Assembly: GCF_040822065.1 (NCBI RefSeq)
Contig: NZ_CP162005.1
Location: forward strand, 4,588,001-4,652,000
DNA: 64,000 bases
Direction: 5' to 3'
From: Pedobacter sp. WC2423
Lineage (GTDB): Bacteria > Bacteroidota > Bacteroidia > Sphingobacteriales > Sphingobacteriaceae
Positions 53,495-61,316 of the stretch are shown piece by piece. The notes beneath the pieces are model-generated. The model was not told where the DNA came from, did not search any database, and worked only from the letters and a program-made list of their open reading frames with translations. Every line of letters starts with the position of its first letter. Position 1 is the stretch's first letter. The translations under genes and the position numbers were made by a program.

Positions 53495-54910
53495 ATGAAG
53501 ATAGAACAAATTTATACAGGCTGTCTGGCCGAGGCAGCTTACTATATTGAGAGCAATGGAGAGGCGGCAATTATTGATCCTCTAAGGGAAGTTCAGCCTT
53601 ATCTTAAAAAGGCTAAGCTGGCTGGTGCGACCATCAAATATATTTTTGAAACACATTTTCATGCCGATTTCGTTTCCGGGCACGTTGATCTTGCTCAGCA
53701 TTCAGGGGCTAAAATTATTTACGGACCTACTGCACAAACGACTTTTGATTCCTATATCGCGCAGGATGGAGAAACATTTAAAATCGGAGATTTAACAATC
53801 ACGACTTTACATACACCGGGTCATACCCCAGAATCTACTACCTATTTACTGAGTGACAAAGACGGCAAGCCTTACTGTATTTTCACAGGAGATACGCTTT
53901 TTATCGGTGATGTTGGCCGGCCGGACCTGGTACAAAAAGGTGCACAAACAGCTGAAGAGATGGCTGGAATCTTATATGATTCTTTACAATCTAAAATTCT
54001 TTCTTTACCGGATGATGTGCTGGTTTATCCGGCTCATGGCGCAGGTTCTGCCTGTGGTAAACATATGAGTAAAGAAACATTTGATACTTTAGGACATCAG
54101 AAAGAAGTTAATTACGCGCTTAAAACAGCTAACCGGGAAGATTTTATTCAACAGGTAACGGAAGGTACTTTACCTCCGCCACAATATTTTGCGAAGAACG
54201 CAGCCATCAATAAAAATGGCTATGAAAGTTTTGCTCAGGTAAAAGAAAAGGGATTAATTCCAATGGAGCCCGAAGAATTTGAAGCTACGGTAAATCATAT
54301 GGGTGCATTAATCCTGGATACCCGGGATCCGCAGGACTTTGCCGGATCTTTTATCCCATCGTCAATTAACATTGGGCTGAATGGACAGTTTGCCCCCTGG
54401 GTAGGTGCCTTGATTACTGATTTGAAGCAGCCTTTACTGCTGATTGTAGAAGAAGGAAAAGCGGAAGAGGCGATTACCCGTCTGGCAAGGGTCGGTTATG
54501 ACCATACTATTGGCTATCTGGAAGGCGGCATCAGTGCATGGATAGCCGCAGGTAAGGATGTAGAAACTATTGGTTCAGTAGCTGTTGCTGAATTTGAAGA
54601 AATGATGCACATCCATCCGGATTTAAAAGTACTGGATGTCCGTAAGCCCGGAGAATATGAGGCCGGACATTTAGAATGTACTTTAACCCGTCCGCTGGAT
54701 TATATCAATGACTGGACGAATGAAATCAATCCTTCAGCAACCTATTATATCCACTGTGCAGGAGGTTACAGGTCAATGATTGCTGCTTCCATCCTTAAAG
54801 CAAGAGGTGTAGAGAACGTAATTGATATCAAAGGCGGTTATGCTGCAATTCGTTCTACAAGTCTTAAACGCACGGATAACTCTGCAGCAGCCAAAGAACT
54901 TAAATCCTGA
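53495..54910 (+). CDS. MBL-fold persulfide-dioxygenase-like protein fused to two rhodanese domains
   Basis: 471 residues. Residues about 1-210 are a metallo-beta-lactamase fold of ETHE1 type: IFETHFHADFVSGHVDLA, TLHTPGHTPESTTY, FTGDTLFIGDVGRPDL, VYPAHGAGSACG. Two rhodanese domains follow. The first (about 265-360, ALILDTRDPQDFAGSF) lacks the active Cys (LLLIVEEGKAEE). The second (about 370-460, LKVLDVRKPGEYEAGHL) has it in YYIHCAGGYRSM. Such fusions oxidise or relay persulfide sulfur of low-molecular-weight thiols. The next gene, ypdA, is linked to bacillithiol, so bacillithiol persulfide is a reasonable substrate; inference. Confidence 0.9.
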   Translation: MKIEQIYTGCLAEAAYYIESNGEAAIIDPLREVQPYLKKAKLAGATIKYIFETHFHADFVSGHVDLAQHSGAKIIYGPTAQTTFDSYIAQDGETFKIGDLTITTLHTPGHTPESTTYLLSDKDGKPYCIFTGDTLFIGDVGRPDLVQKGAQTAEEMAGILYDSLQSKILSLPDDVLVYPAHGAGSACGKHMSKETFDTLGHQKEVNYALKTANREDFIQQVTEGTLPPPQYFAKNAAINKNGYESFAQVKEKGLIPMEPEEFEATVNHMGALILDTRDPQDFAGSFIPSSINIGLNGQFAPWVGALITDLKQPLLLIVEEGKAEEAITRLARVGYDHTIGYLEGGISAWIAAGKDVETIGSVAVAEFEEMMHIHPDLKVLDVRKPGEYEAGHLECTLTRPLDYINDWTNEINPSATYYIHCAGGYRSMIAASILKARGVENVIDIKGGYAAIRSTSLKRTDNSAAAKELKS

Positions 54911-54917
54911 TTTGTTT

Positions 54918-55886
54918 ATGGAAGAATATGATGTGCTGATTATAGGTGCCGGCCCGATTGGAATGGCCTGTGCAATAGCGGCCAGAAAGGCGGGGCTTAA
55001 ATATATTATTGTAGAAAAGGGTGCGTTGGTAAACAGCTTGTATAACTATCCTGTTTTTATGACTTTTTTCTCTACTTCTCAAAAGTTAGAGATTGGAGAA
55101 GTGCCGTTTGTGAGCATCAATCCTAAGCCGAACCGGAATGAGGCAGTAGAATATTATCGCCGGGTGGCAGAGAAATTTGATTTACAGATTCATCTTTTTG
55201 AAAAGGTACAGGAAGTTAGTAAAATAGCAACTGGTGAATTTGAGGTTCAGACTTCTAAAAGATCTTATAAAGCTAAAAATGTGATTATCTCCACAGGGTT
55301 TTATGATGTGCCTCTTTTAATGAATATTCCCGGAGAAGATCTGCCTAAAGTTGCACATTATTATAAAGATCCGCATTTATATGCTTTCCAGAATGTCGTG
55401 GTGATTGGTGCAAATAATTCTGGTATAGATGCCGCACTGGAAACTTACCGCAAGGGAGCAAAGGTTACTTTGGTTATCCGTAATGCTGAAATAGGCTCTT
55501 ATGTGAAATACTGGGTACGCCCGGATATTGAAAACAGGATTAAAGAAGGAGAGATCAAAGCTTATTTCAATTCAGAAGTGACTGCGATTACTGAAGATAG
55601 CGTGACTATCAAAACTCCGGAAGAAACGATTACCATAGCTAATGATTGGGTGATTGCGATGACTGGTTATCAGCCTGATTTTGAGATGCTGAAAAAACTG
55701 GGTGTAAAACTGGATGGTGAATCAGGTACTGCTCCTGCTTATAATCCGGAAACTATGGAAACAAACTTACCAGGTTTATACCTTGCAGGGGTCGTTTGCG
55801 GAGGGATGGACACGCACAAATGGTTTATTGAAAATTCCAGGGTTCATGCAGAACAGATCTTTCAGCACATTGCTTTAAAGCAATAA
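54918..55886 (+). CDS. ypdA: Bacillithiol disulfide reductase-like flavoprotein YpdA
   Basis: 322 residues from ATG 54918, 7 nt after the preceding stop; a longer in-frame extension overlaps the rhodanese gene and is rejected. FAD motif VLIIGAGPIGMACAIAARKAG, NAD(P)H motif VVVIGANNSGIDAALETYRKG, and the YpdA-typical VNSLYNYPVFMTFFSTS. No CxxC, unlike thioredoxin reductase, as expected for YpdA. It reduces bacillithiol disulfide with NADPH. Last gene of the tatD operon. Confidence 0.93.
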   Translation: MEEYDVLIIGAGPIGMACAIAARKAGLKYIIVEKGALVNSLYNYPVFMTFFSTSQKLEIGEVPFVSINPKPNRNEAVEYYRRVAEKFDLQIHLFEKVQEVSKIATGEFEVQTSKRSYKAKNVIISTGFYDVPLLMNIPGEDLPKVAHYYKDPHLYAFQNVVVIGANNSGIDAALETYRKGAKVTLVIRNAEIGSYVKYWVRPDIENRIKEGEIKAYFNSEVTAITEDSVTIKTPEETITIANDWVIAMTGYQPDFEMLKKLGVKLDGESGTAPAYNPETMETNLPGLYLAGVVCGGMDTHKWFIENSRVHAEQIFQHIALKQ

Positions 55887-55939
55887 ACTTAATAAGTCAA
55901 TTTTAAAATTTCATTCAAGCAGAATTAACTGAATTTAGT

Positions 55940-55947
55940 TAAGTTTG
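55940..55947 (+). promoter_or_regulatory. -7 promoter element for prenyl synthase gene
   Basis: TAAGTTTG, 18 nt before the ATG at 55966. Confidence 0.5.
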
Positions 55948-55965
55948 CAAATATTTCAAACCTGA

Positions 55966-56937
55966 ATGCCGGGAATAAATCAGATTAAGAAACCCATAGC
56001 CGCAGATATAGCAGTCTTTGAAGAAAAGTTCAAGGCCTCCATGCATAGTGATGCTCCATTATTGGACCGGATCACACACTATATCGTCAAGAGAAAAGGT
56101 AAGCAGATCAGACCTATGTTTGTTTTCTTTGCCGCTAAACTTTGCGGAGGGATTATTGAGTCGACACATCGTGGTGCTGCTCTGGTTGAATTATTACACA
56201 CCGCGACACTTGTTCATGATGATGTAGTGGATAATGCTTATGAGCGCAGGGGCTTTTTTTCTATCAATGCTTTATGGAAAAATAAGATTGCCGTACTGGT
56301 TGGTGATTATTTGCTGGCCAAAGGACTTTTGCTTTCTGTAAATAACAATGAATTCCGCCTTTTGCAAATTGTTTCTGAAGCAGTTAAGCAAATGAGTGAG
56401 GGAGAGTTATTACAAATTGAGAAGGTGCGGAGGATGGACATTGGAGAGGAACTTTATTTTGATGTGATCCGTCAGAAGACTGCGTCACTGATAGCTTCTT
56501 GTTGTGCTTGTGGTGCTGCATCCGCTGGTGCGGACGATGAAACCATCGAAAAGATGCGTTTATTTGGCGAGAAGGTTGGTATTGCTTTCCAGATTAAGGA
56601 TGATACTTTCGATTTTGGGACGGACGATGTGGGTAAACCTTTAGGGATAGATATTAAGGAAAAGAAAGTTACACTTCCATTAATTTATGCTTTAAATCGT
56701 GCGGAAAAGGCGGAGAAAAAGAAAATGATCAACCTGGTTAAGAATCACAATGACGAACCTGCCAAAATACAGCAGATCATTGATTTTGTGAACGAAAAGC
56801 AGGGGGTACATTATGCCAATGAGAAAATGGCGCAGTATCAGCAGGAAGCATTTGATATTTTATATACTTTTGAAGAGAGTGAAGCCAGAACAGGGCTTGA
56901 ACAACTAGTTCGTTATACTACAGAACGTAAAAAGTAA
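55966..56937 (+). CDS. Trans-polyprenyl diphosphate synthase
   Basis: 323 residues. First Asp-rich motif LVHDDVVDNAYERRG, second QIKDDTFDFGTDDVGKPLG, plus GKQIRPMFVFFAAKL. It extends prenyl chains, most likely the C35-C40 side chain of menaquinone, the usual quinone here. Small residues upstream of the first DDxxD suggest a long-chain product. Single gene. Confidence 0.93.
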   Translation: MPGINQIKKPIAADIAVFEEKFKASMHSDAPLLDRITHYIVKRKGKQIRPMFVFFAAKLCGGIIESTHRGAALVELLHTATLVHDDVVDNAYERRGFFSINALWKNKIAVLVGDYLLAKGLLLSVNNNEFRLLQIVSEAVKQMSEGELLQIEKVRRMDIGEELYFDVIRQKTASLIASCCACGAASAGADDETIEKMRLFGEKVGIAFQIKDDTFDFGTDDVGKPLGIDIKEKKVTLPLIYALNRAEKAEKKKMINLVKNHNDEPAKIQQIIDFVNEKQGVHYANEKMAQYQQEAFDILYTFEESEARTGLEQLVRYTTERKK

Positions 56938-57009
56938 CAATTCCCATACAGTATCTTTTTGTCCTTATATATTTTAATTAAAAGCTTATTTTAATCGAAA
57001 TATATTTCC

Positions 57010-58458
57010 ATGAAGATACTTTTCTCTCTCTTTTTCGCCGGGCTGGCAGTTTCTGCACATGCTCAGGATAATTTCGGTCAAACTTTTAGTCAGATTAATA
57101 CGGATGTACAGGAACATTCAAAGGCTTATGGCACTTTGAAGTCTGCTACGGAAACTATTGGTCACCGTTTAACTGGTTCTGTAAATGGAGCCAAAGCGGA
57201 AGCGTATGCTTTTAATTTATTTAAATCTTATGGGTATGATGTGCGTTATCAGCCTTTCGAGGTAGAAAGCTGGAGCAGAATCAGTAATGAGACCAGGGTA
57301 GGTGAAGCTGGTTCGTTAAAAGTTGTTCCTTCTGTAGCTTTGGCACATTCTCCGGTAAAGTCTGCTGTTTCAGCTGGGCTGGTTGATCTGGGAAATGGTT
57401 TAGAGGGTGATTATACAAAGGATGCAGGTTTAGTGAAGGGTAAGATTGCTTTGGTTTATCTGGGGGTATTACCTGGATCGCCTGCGGGGACTGCTTCTTT
57501 GCACCGTTCTGAAAAAACAGCGCTTGCGATTAGTCATGGTGCTGTTGGAATTATTATTATTAACGGGGTTAAAGGTGGTGTTTTGTTAACCGGAACGGCT
57601 TCGGTAACGGGTAAGTTGATTTCTATTCCTGCAGTTTGTATTGGTTTAGAGGATGGAATGCGGTTAAAGGAGGAGTTGAAGTCCAGGCCTCAGTTCGCGA
57701 GTTTGACTATGACGAATTTCTCGGGTATGATTAAAGCAAGAAATGTAATTGCGACTTTAAAAGGAGATTCTTTGCCGGATGAAAAGATTCTGGTTGGCGG
57801 GCACCTGGATAGCTGGGATCTGGCTACTGGTGCAATTGATAATGGAATTGGTTCTTTCGCAGTGATAGATATGGCGAGATCTTTTAAGGTGTTGAAGTTG
57901 AAGACCAAAAGAACGGTAGAGTTTATTTTGTTTATGGGGGAAGAGCAAGGGTTATTAGGATCTAAGGCTTACATCGCACAGGCGGAAAAAAAGGGGGAGT
58001 TGGGAAAAGTGAAGTTTATGCTGAATTATGATATGACCAATGATCCGAAGGGTTTTGCAACGAGCAGGGCAGAGATGAAAGGATTGTTTACGAGCTGGGG
58101 GGAAGAGATTGTGAAGATTGATACGGGTTTCAAGAATGTATTCGTTTTTGGAGCGTGGTTGCATAGTGATCACCAGCCTTTTATGCTGGAAGGGATTCCT
58201 ACTGGTGGTGGTGCTGGTGGGGAACTGCCTAATCATTCTGGACAGTTTTATCATTCTGATGGGGATAGTTTCAAATTGGTAGATGAGCAGGGGCTGAAGA
58301 ATACGGTCAGGTATAGTGCAATGCTGACTTATGGGCTGGCTAATACGAAGGTTCTTCCGGTTGGGAAACAGTCTGATGAGGATTTAAAAGGATTTTTGAG
58401 ACAGAATAAGTTGGAAGAGCCGCTGAGGATTGCGGGGGAGTGGAGGTGGGATAAATAA
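57010..58458 (+). CDS. Exported M28 zinc aminopeptidase with PA domain
   Basis: 482 residues with a signal peptide (MKILFSLFFAGLAVSAHAQ). A PA-type insertion (about residues 110-230) is followed by an M28 peptidase core: ILVGGHLDSWDLATGAIDNG (His, Asp, bridging Asp), LFMGEEQGLLGSKAY (catalytic Glu-Glu), LNYDMTNDPKG, and a late His in NHSGQFYHSDGD. It likely trims peptides in the periplasm or outside. Ends just before a long branched hairpin. Confidence 0.92.
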   Translation: MKILFSLFFAGLAVSAHAQDNFGQTFSQINTDVQEHSKAYGTLKSATETIGHRLTGSVNGAKAEAYAFNLFKSYGYDVRYQPFEVESWSRISNETRVGEAGSLKVVPSVALAHSPVKSAVSAGLVDLGNGLEGDYTKDAGLVKGKIALVYLGVLPGSPAGTASLHRSEKTALAISHGAVGIIIINGVKGGVLLTGTASVTGKLISIPAVCIGLEDGMRLKEELKSRPQFASLTMTNFSGMIKARNVIATLKGDSLPDEKILVGGHLDSWDLATGAIDNGIGSFAVIDMARSFKVLKLKTKRTVEFILFMGEEQGLLGSKAYIAQAEKKGELGKVKFMLNYDMTNDPKGFATSRAEMKGLFTSWGEEIVKIDTGFKNVFVFGAWLHSDHQPFMLEGIPTGGGAGGELPNHSGQFYHSDGDSFKLVDEQGLKNTVRYSAMLTYGLANTKVLPVGKQSDEDLKGFLRQNKLEEPLRIAGEWRWDK

Positions 58459-58470
58459 GTCGTTCCTCCG

Positions 58471-58561
58471 AAAAAAAACAATATACCATGTTCGGCCGAC
58501 GTTTCCTTAGCCCGAAGAGGGCATGAAACGAATGTCCTCACATTGGTATATTGTTTTTTTT
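58471..58561. terminator. Long branched hairpin, probable bidirectional terminator
   Basis: Outer stem AAAAAAAACAATATACCATG / its complement (one bulge); middle stem CGTTTC / GAAACG; inner stem GCCC / GGGC capped by GAAGA. 13 nt past the M28 stop. Third member of the set with 8785-8872 and 21204-21289. Confidence 0.82.
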
Positions 58562-58585
58562 CTGGTATCTCCATATTTGGGGTGG

Positions 58586-58710
58586 GGTTAGTTAGGATTG
58601 TTAGTTAGGATTGTCAGGTAGGGATTGTTAGGCAGGATTGCCAGGAGGGATAGTTATGGTAGGATGGTCAGGTAGGGATAGTTATGCAGGATGGTCAGGA
58701 TAGATAATAG
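58586..58710. repeat. Degenerate 27-bp tandem repeat, about 4.5 units
   Basis: Units begin at 58586, 58613, 58640, 58667 and 58694 (partial), exactly 27 bp apart, around the core GTCAGGTAGGGATAGTTATG. They differ at several positions, so the array is old or decaying. There are no spacers between units. Non-coding. Confidence 0.88.
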
Positions 58711-58828
58711 GAGTACGTGACCGGCCAGAAAGATTAGCGGAATATGGTATTTGATAGGAACTGCTTGCTCACTACCATTTTATTGATATGATTTTATTTT
58801 GATCAGGCAGTAATAATATTTTGGAAAT

Positions 58829-59479
58829 TTAATTCGTAAATCTTCCGCAATACACGCTTTTGGAAACTTCATCACTCATGATGTCTTTAAAAGCGATGAA
58901 TACTTCATAAGTGTTATTTTTGATGTAACCGGGTTTCATGGGAAAAGTATGTTTGAGTTCATCCCTTTGTGCACCGCTGTAATTGGCATGTACACGCCCG
59001 AAGTTTTTGTTATATAATAAAATGATGGCACGATCGTTTGGATTGCCTGTGGCTGTAATATCTTCATCCCAGGTGAAATTAAAGGCATTTTCTGATACGA
59101 TAACCTTGACGTTTTCAGGTTTTAGGAGTGCTCCGTCTGCCACTAATACAGCATCCCAGTTCATTTCCTGGTCAGGGAATTCCCCCTTGATGGCATGCAG
59201 CAGGTTAACAGATTTAGCGGCATTGTTTGCAGTGATGTTCCGTTCTTCCGCCAGGTGTTTGAATCCTGTTCTCAGGAAAGGCTTAACCTGTTTTAAAAAA
59301 GGAGTTAATACCTTCAGTTTACCGTTCTGCGCCTGCTGAGGAATCGTTCTTACCCTTTTTTTATGGGGTTTTGCTGGTAATGTACGGGCACAGACCTTAT
59401 TCTTCCACTGATAGATCACAATATTTCCTATTCTTCCTCTGATACCTGCTAATAAAGAGCCTTCCTGTAAAATTGCCAT
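58829..59479 (-). CDS. DUF6266 family protein
   Basis: 216 residues. The start MAILQEGSLLAGIRGRIGNI and VIYQWKNKVCARTLP, plus the Asn/Trp-rich middle, match the DUF6266 family that is abundant in Pedobacter and relatives. No signal peptide. Function unknown; its beginning somewhat recalls structural or phage-like small proteins, but no phage genes are near. Flanked by the minisatellite on one side and a gene-free stretch on the other. Confidence 0.8.
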   Translation of the reverse strand: MAILQEGSLLAGIRGRIGNIVIYQWKNKVCARTLPAKPHKKRVRTIPQQAQNGKLKVLTPFLKQVKPFLRTGFKHLAEERNITANNAAKSVNLLHAIKGEFPDQEMNWDAVLVADGALLKPENVKVIVSENAFNFTWDEDITATGNPNDRAIILLYNKNFGRVHANYSGAQRDELKHTFPMKPGYIKNNTYEVFIAFKDIMSDEVSKSVYCGRFTN

Positions 59480-59866
59480 AATCTTGTCTGGTTAGTTTCA
59501 ACAATATACGTAATTATTGAGCAATAGTGTAGTAAATAATTTTTATTTAAAAAATAATTCACCTTAAGTTTAGTTGTTATTCGATAGCGATTGAGTGAAG
59601 TTTGAAGGGGATGTGAAACCTCTCCGAATGACGTCTGAACAAAGTAGGTCTAGTGCATTGATGGTCAGTGAGTTATGGCAGGCGTATTTAGGGTCTTTTT
59701 TCGGCTGATTTCCGGTTGATTTCCGGTAGTTATATCGTTAGGTAATGGACTGGGGCTCTGTCCTCTAAAAAGAAAGGAACTTAGAAAGGGGAACGCTATT
59801 TAAATTAGGAGAGCTTACTGATTTTCGATTATATTTACCCTGTAAAAAATAATTGCAAAAGCGTAG
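59480..59866. other. Gene-free divergent spacer
   Basis: 387 bp between the divergent DUF6266 and LacI genes. The only structure I see is a perfect tandem pair of an 11-mer, TGATTTCCGGT, at 59706-59716 and 59717-59727. Confidence 0.6.
59706..59727 (+). repeat. Perfect tandem duplication of an 11-mer
   Basis: TGATTTCCGGT twice without a gap, 140 bp before the LacI gene. One helical turn apart, so it could be a paired binding site; it may also be chance. Confidence 0.5.
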
Positions 59867-60895
59867 ATGCGTAATATCAATATCAAAGAACTGGCGAAAG
59901 CGCTTAATTTATCGACTTCAACTGTTTCCAGGGCTTTTCGGGATAATAGTGATATTAGCAAAGAAACTAAGGATAAGATCCTGGCCGCAGCAAAAGAGCT
60001 GAATTATCAGCCGAATCATTATGCGAGTAATTTAAGGGAACAGCGGAGTAAAACGATTGCAGTTATTGTTCCCGAATTAGCCAATCATTTCTTTTCACAG
60101 GTAATTCATGGGATTGAAGGCGTAGCCAGGGCTAAGGGCTACCATATCCTGATCTATGCCACGGATGATGATTATGAGAAAGAAGTTTCTTTTATCAGGC
60201 ATTTACACAATGGACGCGCTGATGGGATTATCATGTCGGTATCCGGAGAGGCGAATGATCATAATTATCTGAATGAGCTGAATCAGCAGCGGTTGCCACT
60301 GGTTTTCTTTGATCGCGTTTATGAAGATATTAGTACACCAAGGGTAATCACAAATGATTATGACAGTAGCTTTTCGGCAGTACAGCATTTGATTAAGCAA
60401 GGCTGTGAACGGATCGCGTGTCTGGTGATCAATAAGAATTTATCAATTGGTAAAACCAGGATGCAGGGTTATCTGGATGCATTGGAAAAATATAATATCC
60501 CTTTTGATGACCGGTTGATTGTGGATTGCACAAATAGTTATAAACGCAATAATGTAATTCTGAAAGATATGTTCAAAAGGTTAAAGCCGGATGGGATCTT
60601 TACTTCAGTTGAGCGTTTGGCGTTTGCCACTTATTATGCTTGTTACGATCTGGAAATTACTATCCCTGATCAGGTGAAGGTTGTCGGTTTTTCAAGCCTG
60701 GAAATCGCACCCTTGCTTAATCCTTCTTTAACGACAGTAACTCAGCCGGCTACTGCGATTGGGATGGAGGCAGCTTCACTTTTATTCAAGATGCTGGAAC
60801 ATCCGGAATCAGTGAATGTCAATGAAAAAATTGTACTTGACTCTAAGTTAATGAAGCGGAATTCTACCGCTGTTCTGCCGTTAAAAAAACGTTAA
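59867..60895 (+). CDS. LacI-family transcriptional regulator
   Basis: 342 residues. N-terminal helix-turn-helix NIKELAKALNLSTSTVSRAF and hinge YQPNHYASNLREQRSKTI, then a periplasmic-binding-protein-type effector domain (IAVIVPELANHFFSQVIHGI, DGIIMSVSGEANDHN, NPSLTTVTQPATAIGMEAAS). It likely senses a sugar and controls the susC locus that begins 420 bp downstream; a perfect palindrome with a central CG lies between them at 61007-61020. Confidence 0.93.
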   Translation: MRNINIKELAKALNLSTSTVSRAFRDNSDISKETKDKILAAAKELNYQPNHYASNLREQRSKTIAVIVPELANHFFSQVIHGIEGVARAKGYHILIYATDDDYEKEVSFIRHLHNGRADGIIMSVSGEANDHNYLNELNQQRLPLVFFDRVYEDISTPRVITNDYDSSFSAVQHLIKQGCERIACLVINKNLSIGKTRMQGYLDALEKYNIPFDDRLIVDCTNSYKRNNVILKDMFKRLKPDGIFTSVERLAFATYYACYDLEITIPDQVKVVGFSSLEIAPLLNPSLTTVTQPATAIGMEAASLLFKMLEHPESVNVNEKIVLDSKLMKRNSTAVLPLKKR

Positions 60896-61316
60896 ATTTC
60901 TATTAAAAATCGGGGCTTTTTGAACAGAAATTTCCTGGGTTCTCCGGAAATACGCAGAATTTAAGTTTTTTTTCCTGTCGCCATTGTTAATAACGTTCTT
61001 CTTCTTCGGGAACGTTCCCGGTATCGTTCCCGGAAATCAGTCAAAAAAACACTTAGTGTAAAAAAAACACTTTTATTGGGTTAAAATTGGATATAAATTA
61101 TTGATTTACAGTTTTTTGATTCTGTGTTTTGGAGGAATGAATCGGAAAAACATGTAGAATTTATTAAGGTGTTTTGGTCTTTTTGTAATATTAAATATTG
61201 TGTTAAAAAATTATTTGATATTAAATTTTGAAATATGATCCTCGAATGTAAATTTACGAGGTGTGTAATACACAGTCTATATTATCCAAATATATAACCT
61301 AAATAAGTTATTAAAT
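60896..61316. other. Regulatory region upstream of susC
   Basis: 421 bp holding the operator candidate at 61007-61036 and an AT-rich leader. Near matches to the -7 element occur (TAAATTTTG near 61225) but none is exact. No gene seen. Confidence 0.6.
61007..61036. promoter_or_regulatory. Candidate LacI-family operator
   Basis: CGGGAACGTTCCCG (61007-61020) is a perfect 14-bp palindrome with the central CG typical for LacI-family sites. Immediately beyond, CGTTCCCGG (61025-61033) repeats one half-site. It sits 112 bp after the regulator stop and about 300 bp before susC. Confidence 0.65.

Larger units (their letters stand above)
58459..58828. other. Gene-free stretch with hairpin and minisatellite
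   Basis: 370 bp between the M28 gene and the convergent DUF6266 gene. It holds the hairpin at 58471-58561 and the 27-bp repeats at 58586-58710. No gene seen. Confidence 0.75.

Noticed and set aside
54822..54917. Upstream extension of ypdA
   Set aside because: It overlaps the rhodanese coding end in another frame and precedes the FAD-binding start motif; ATG 54918 gives the normal length.
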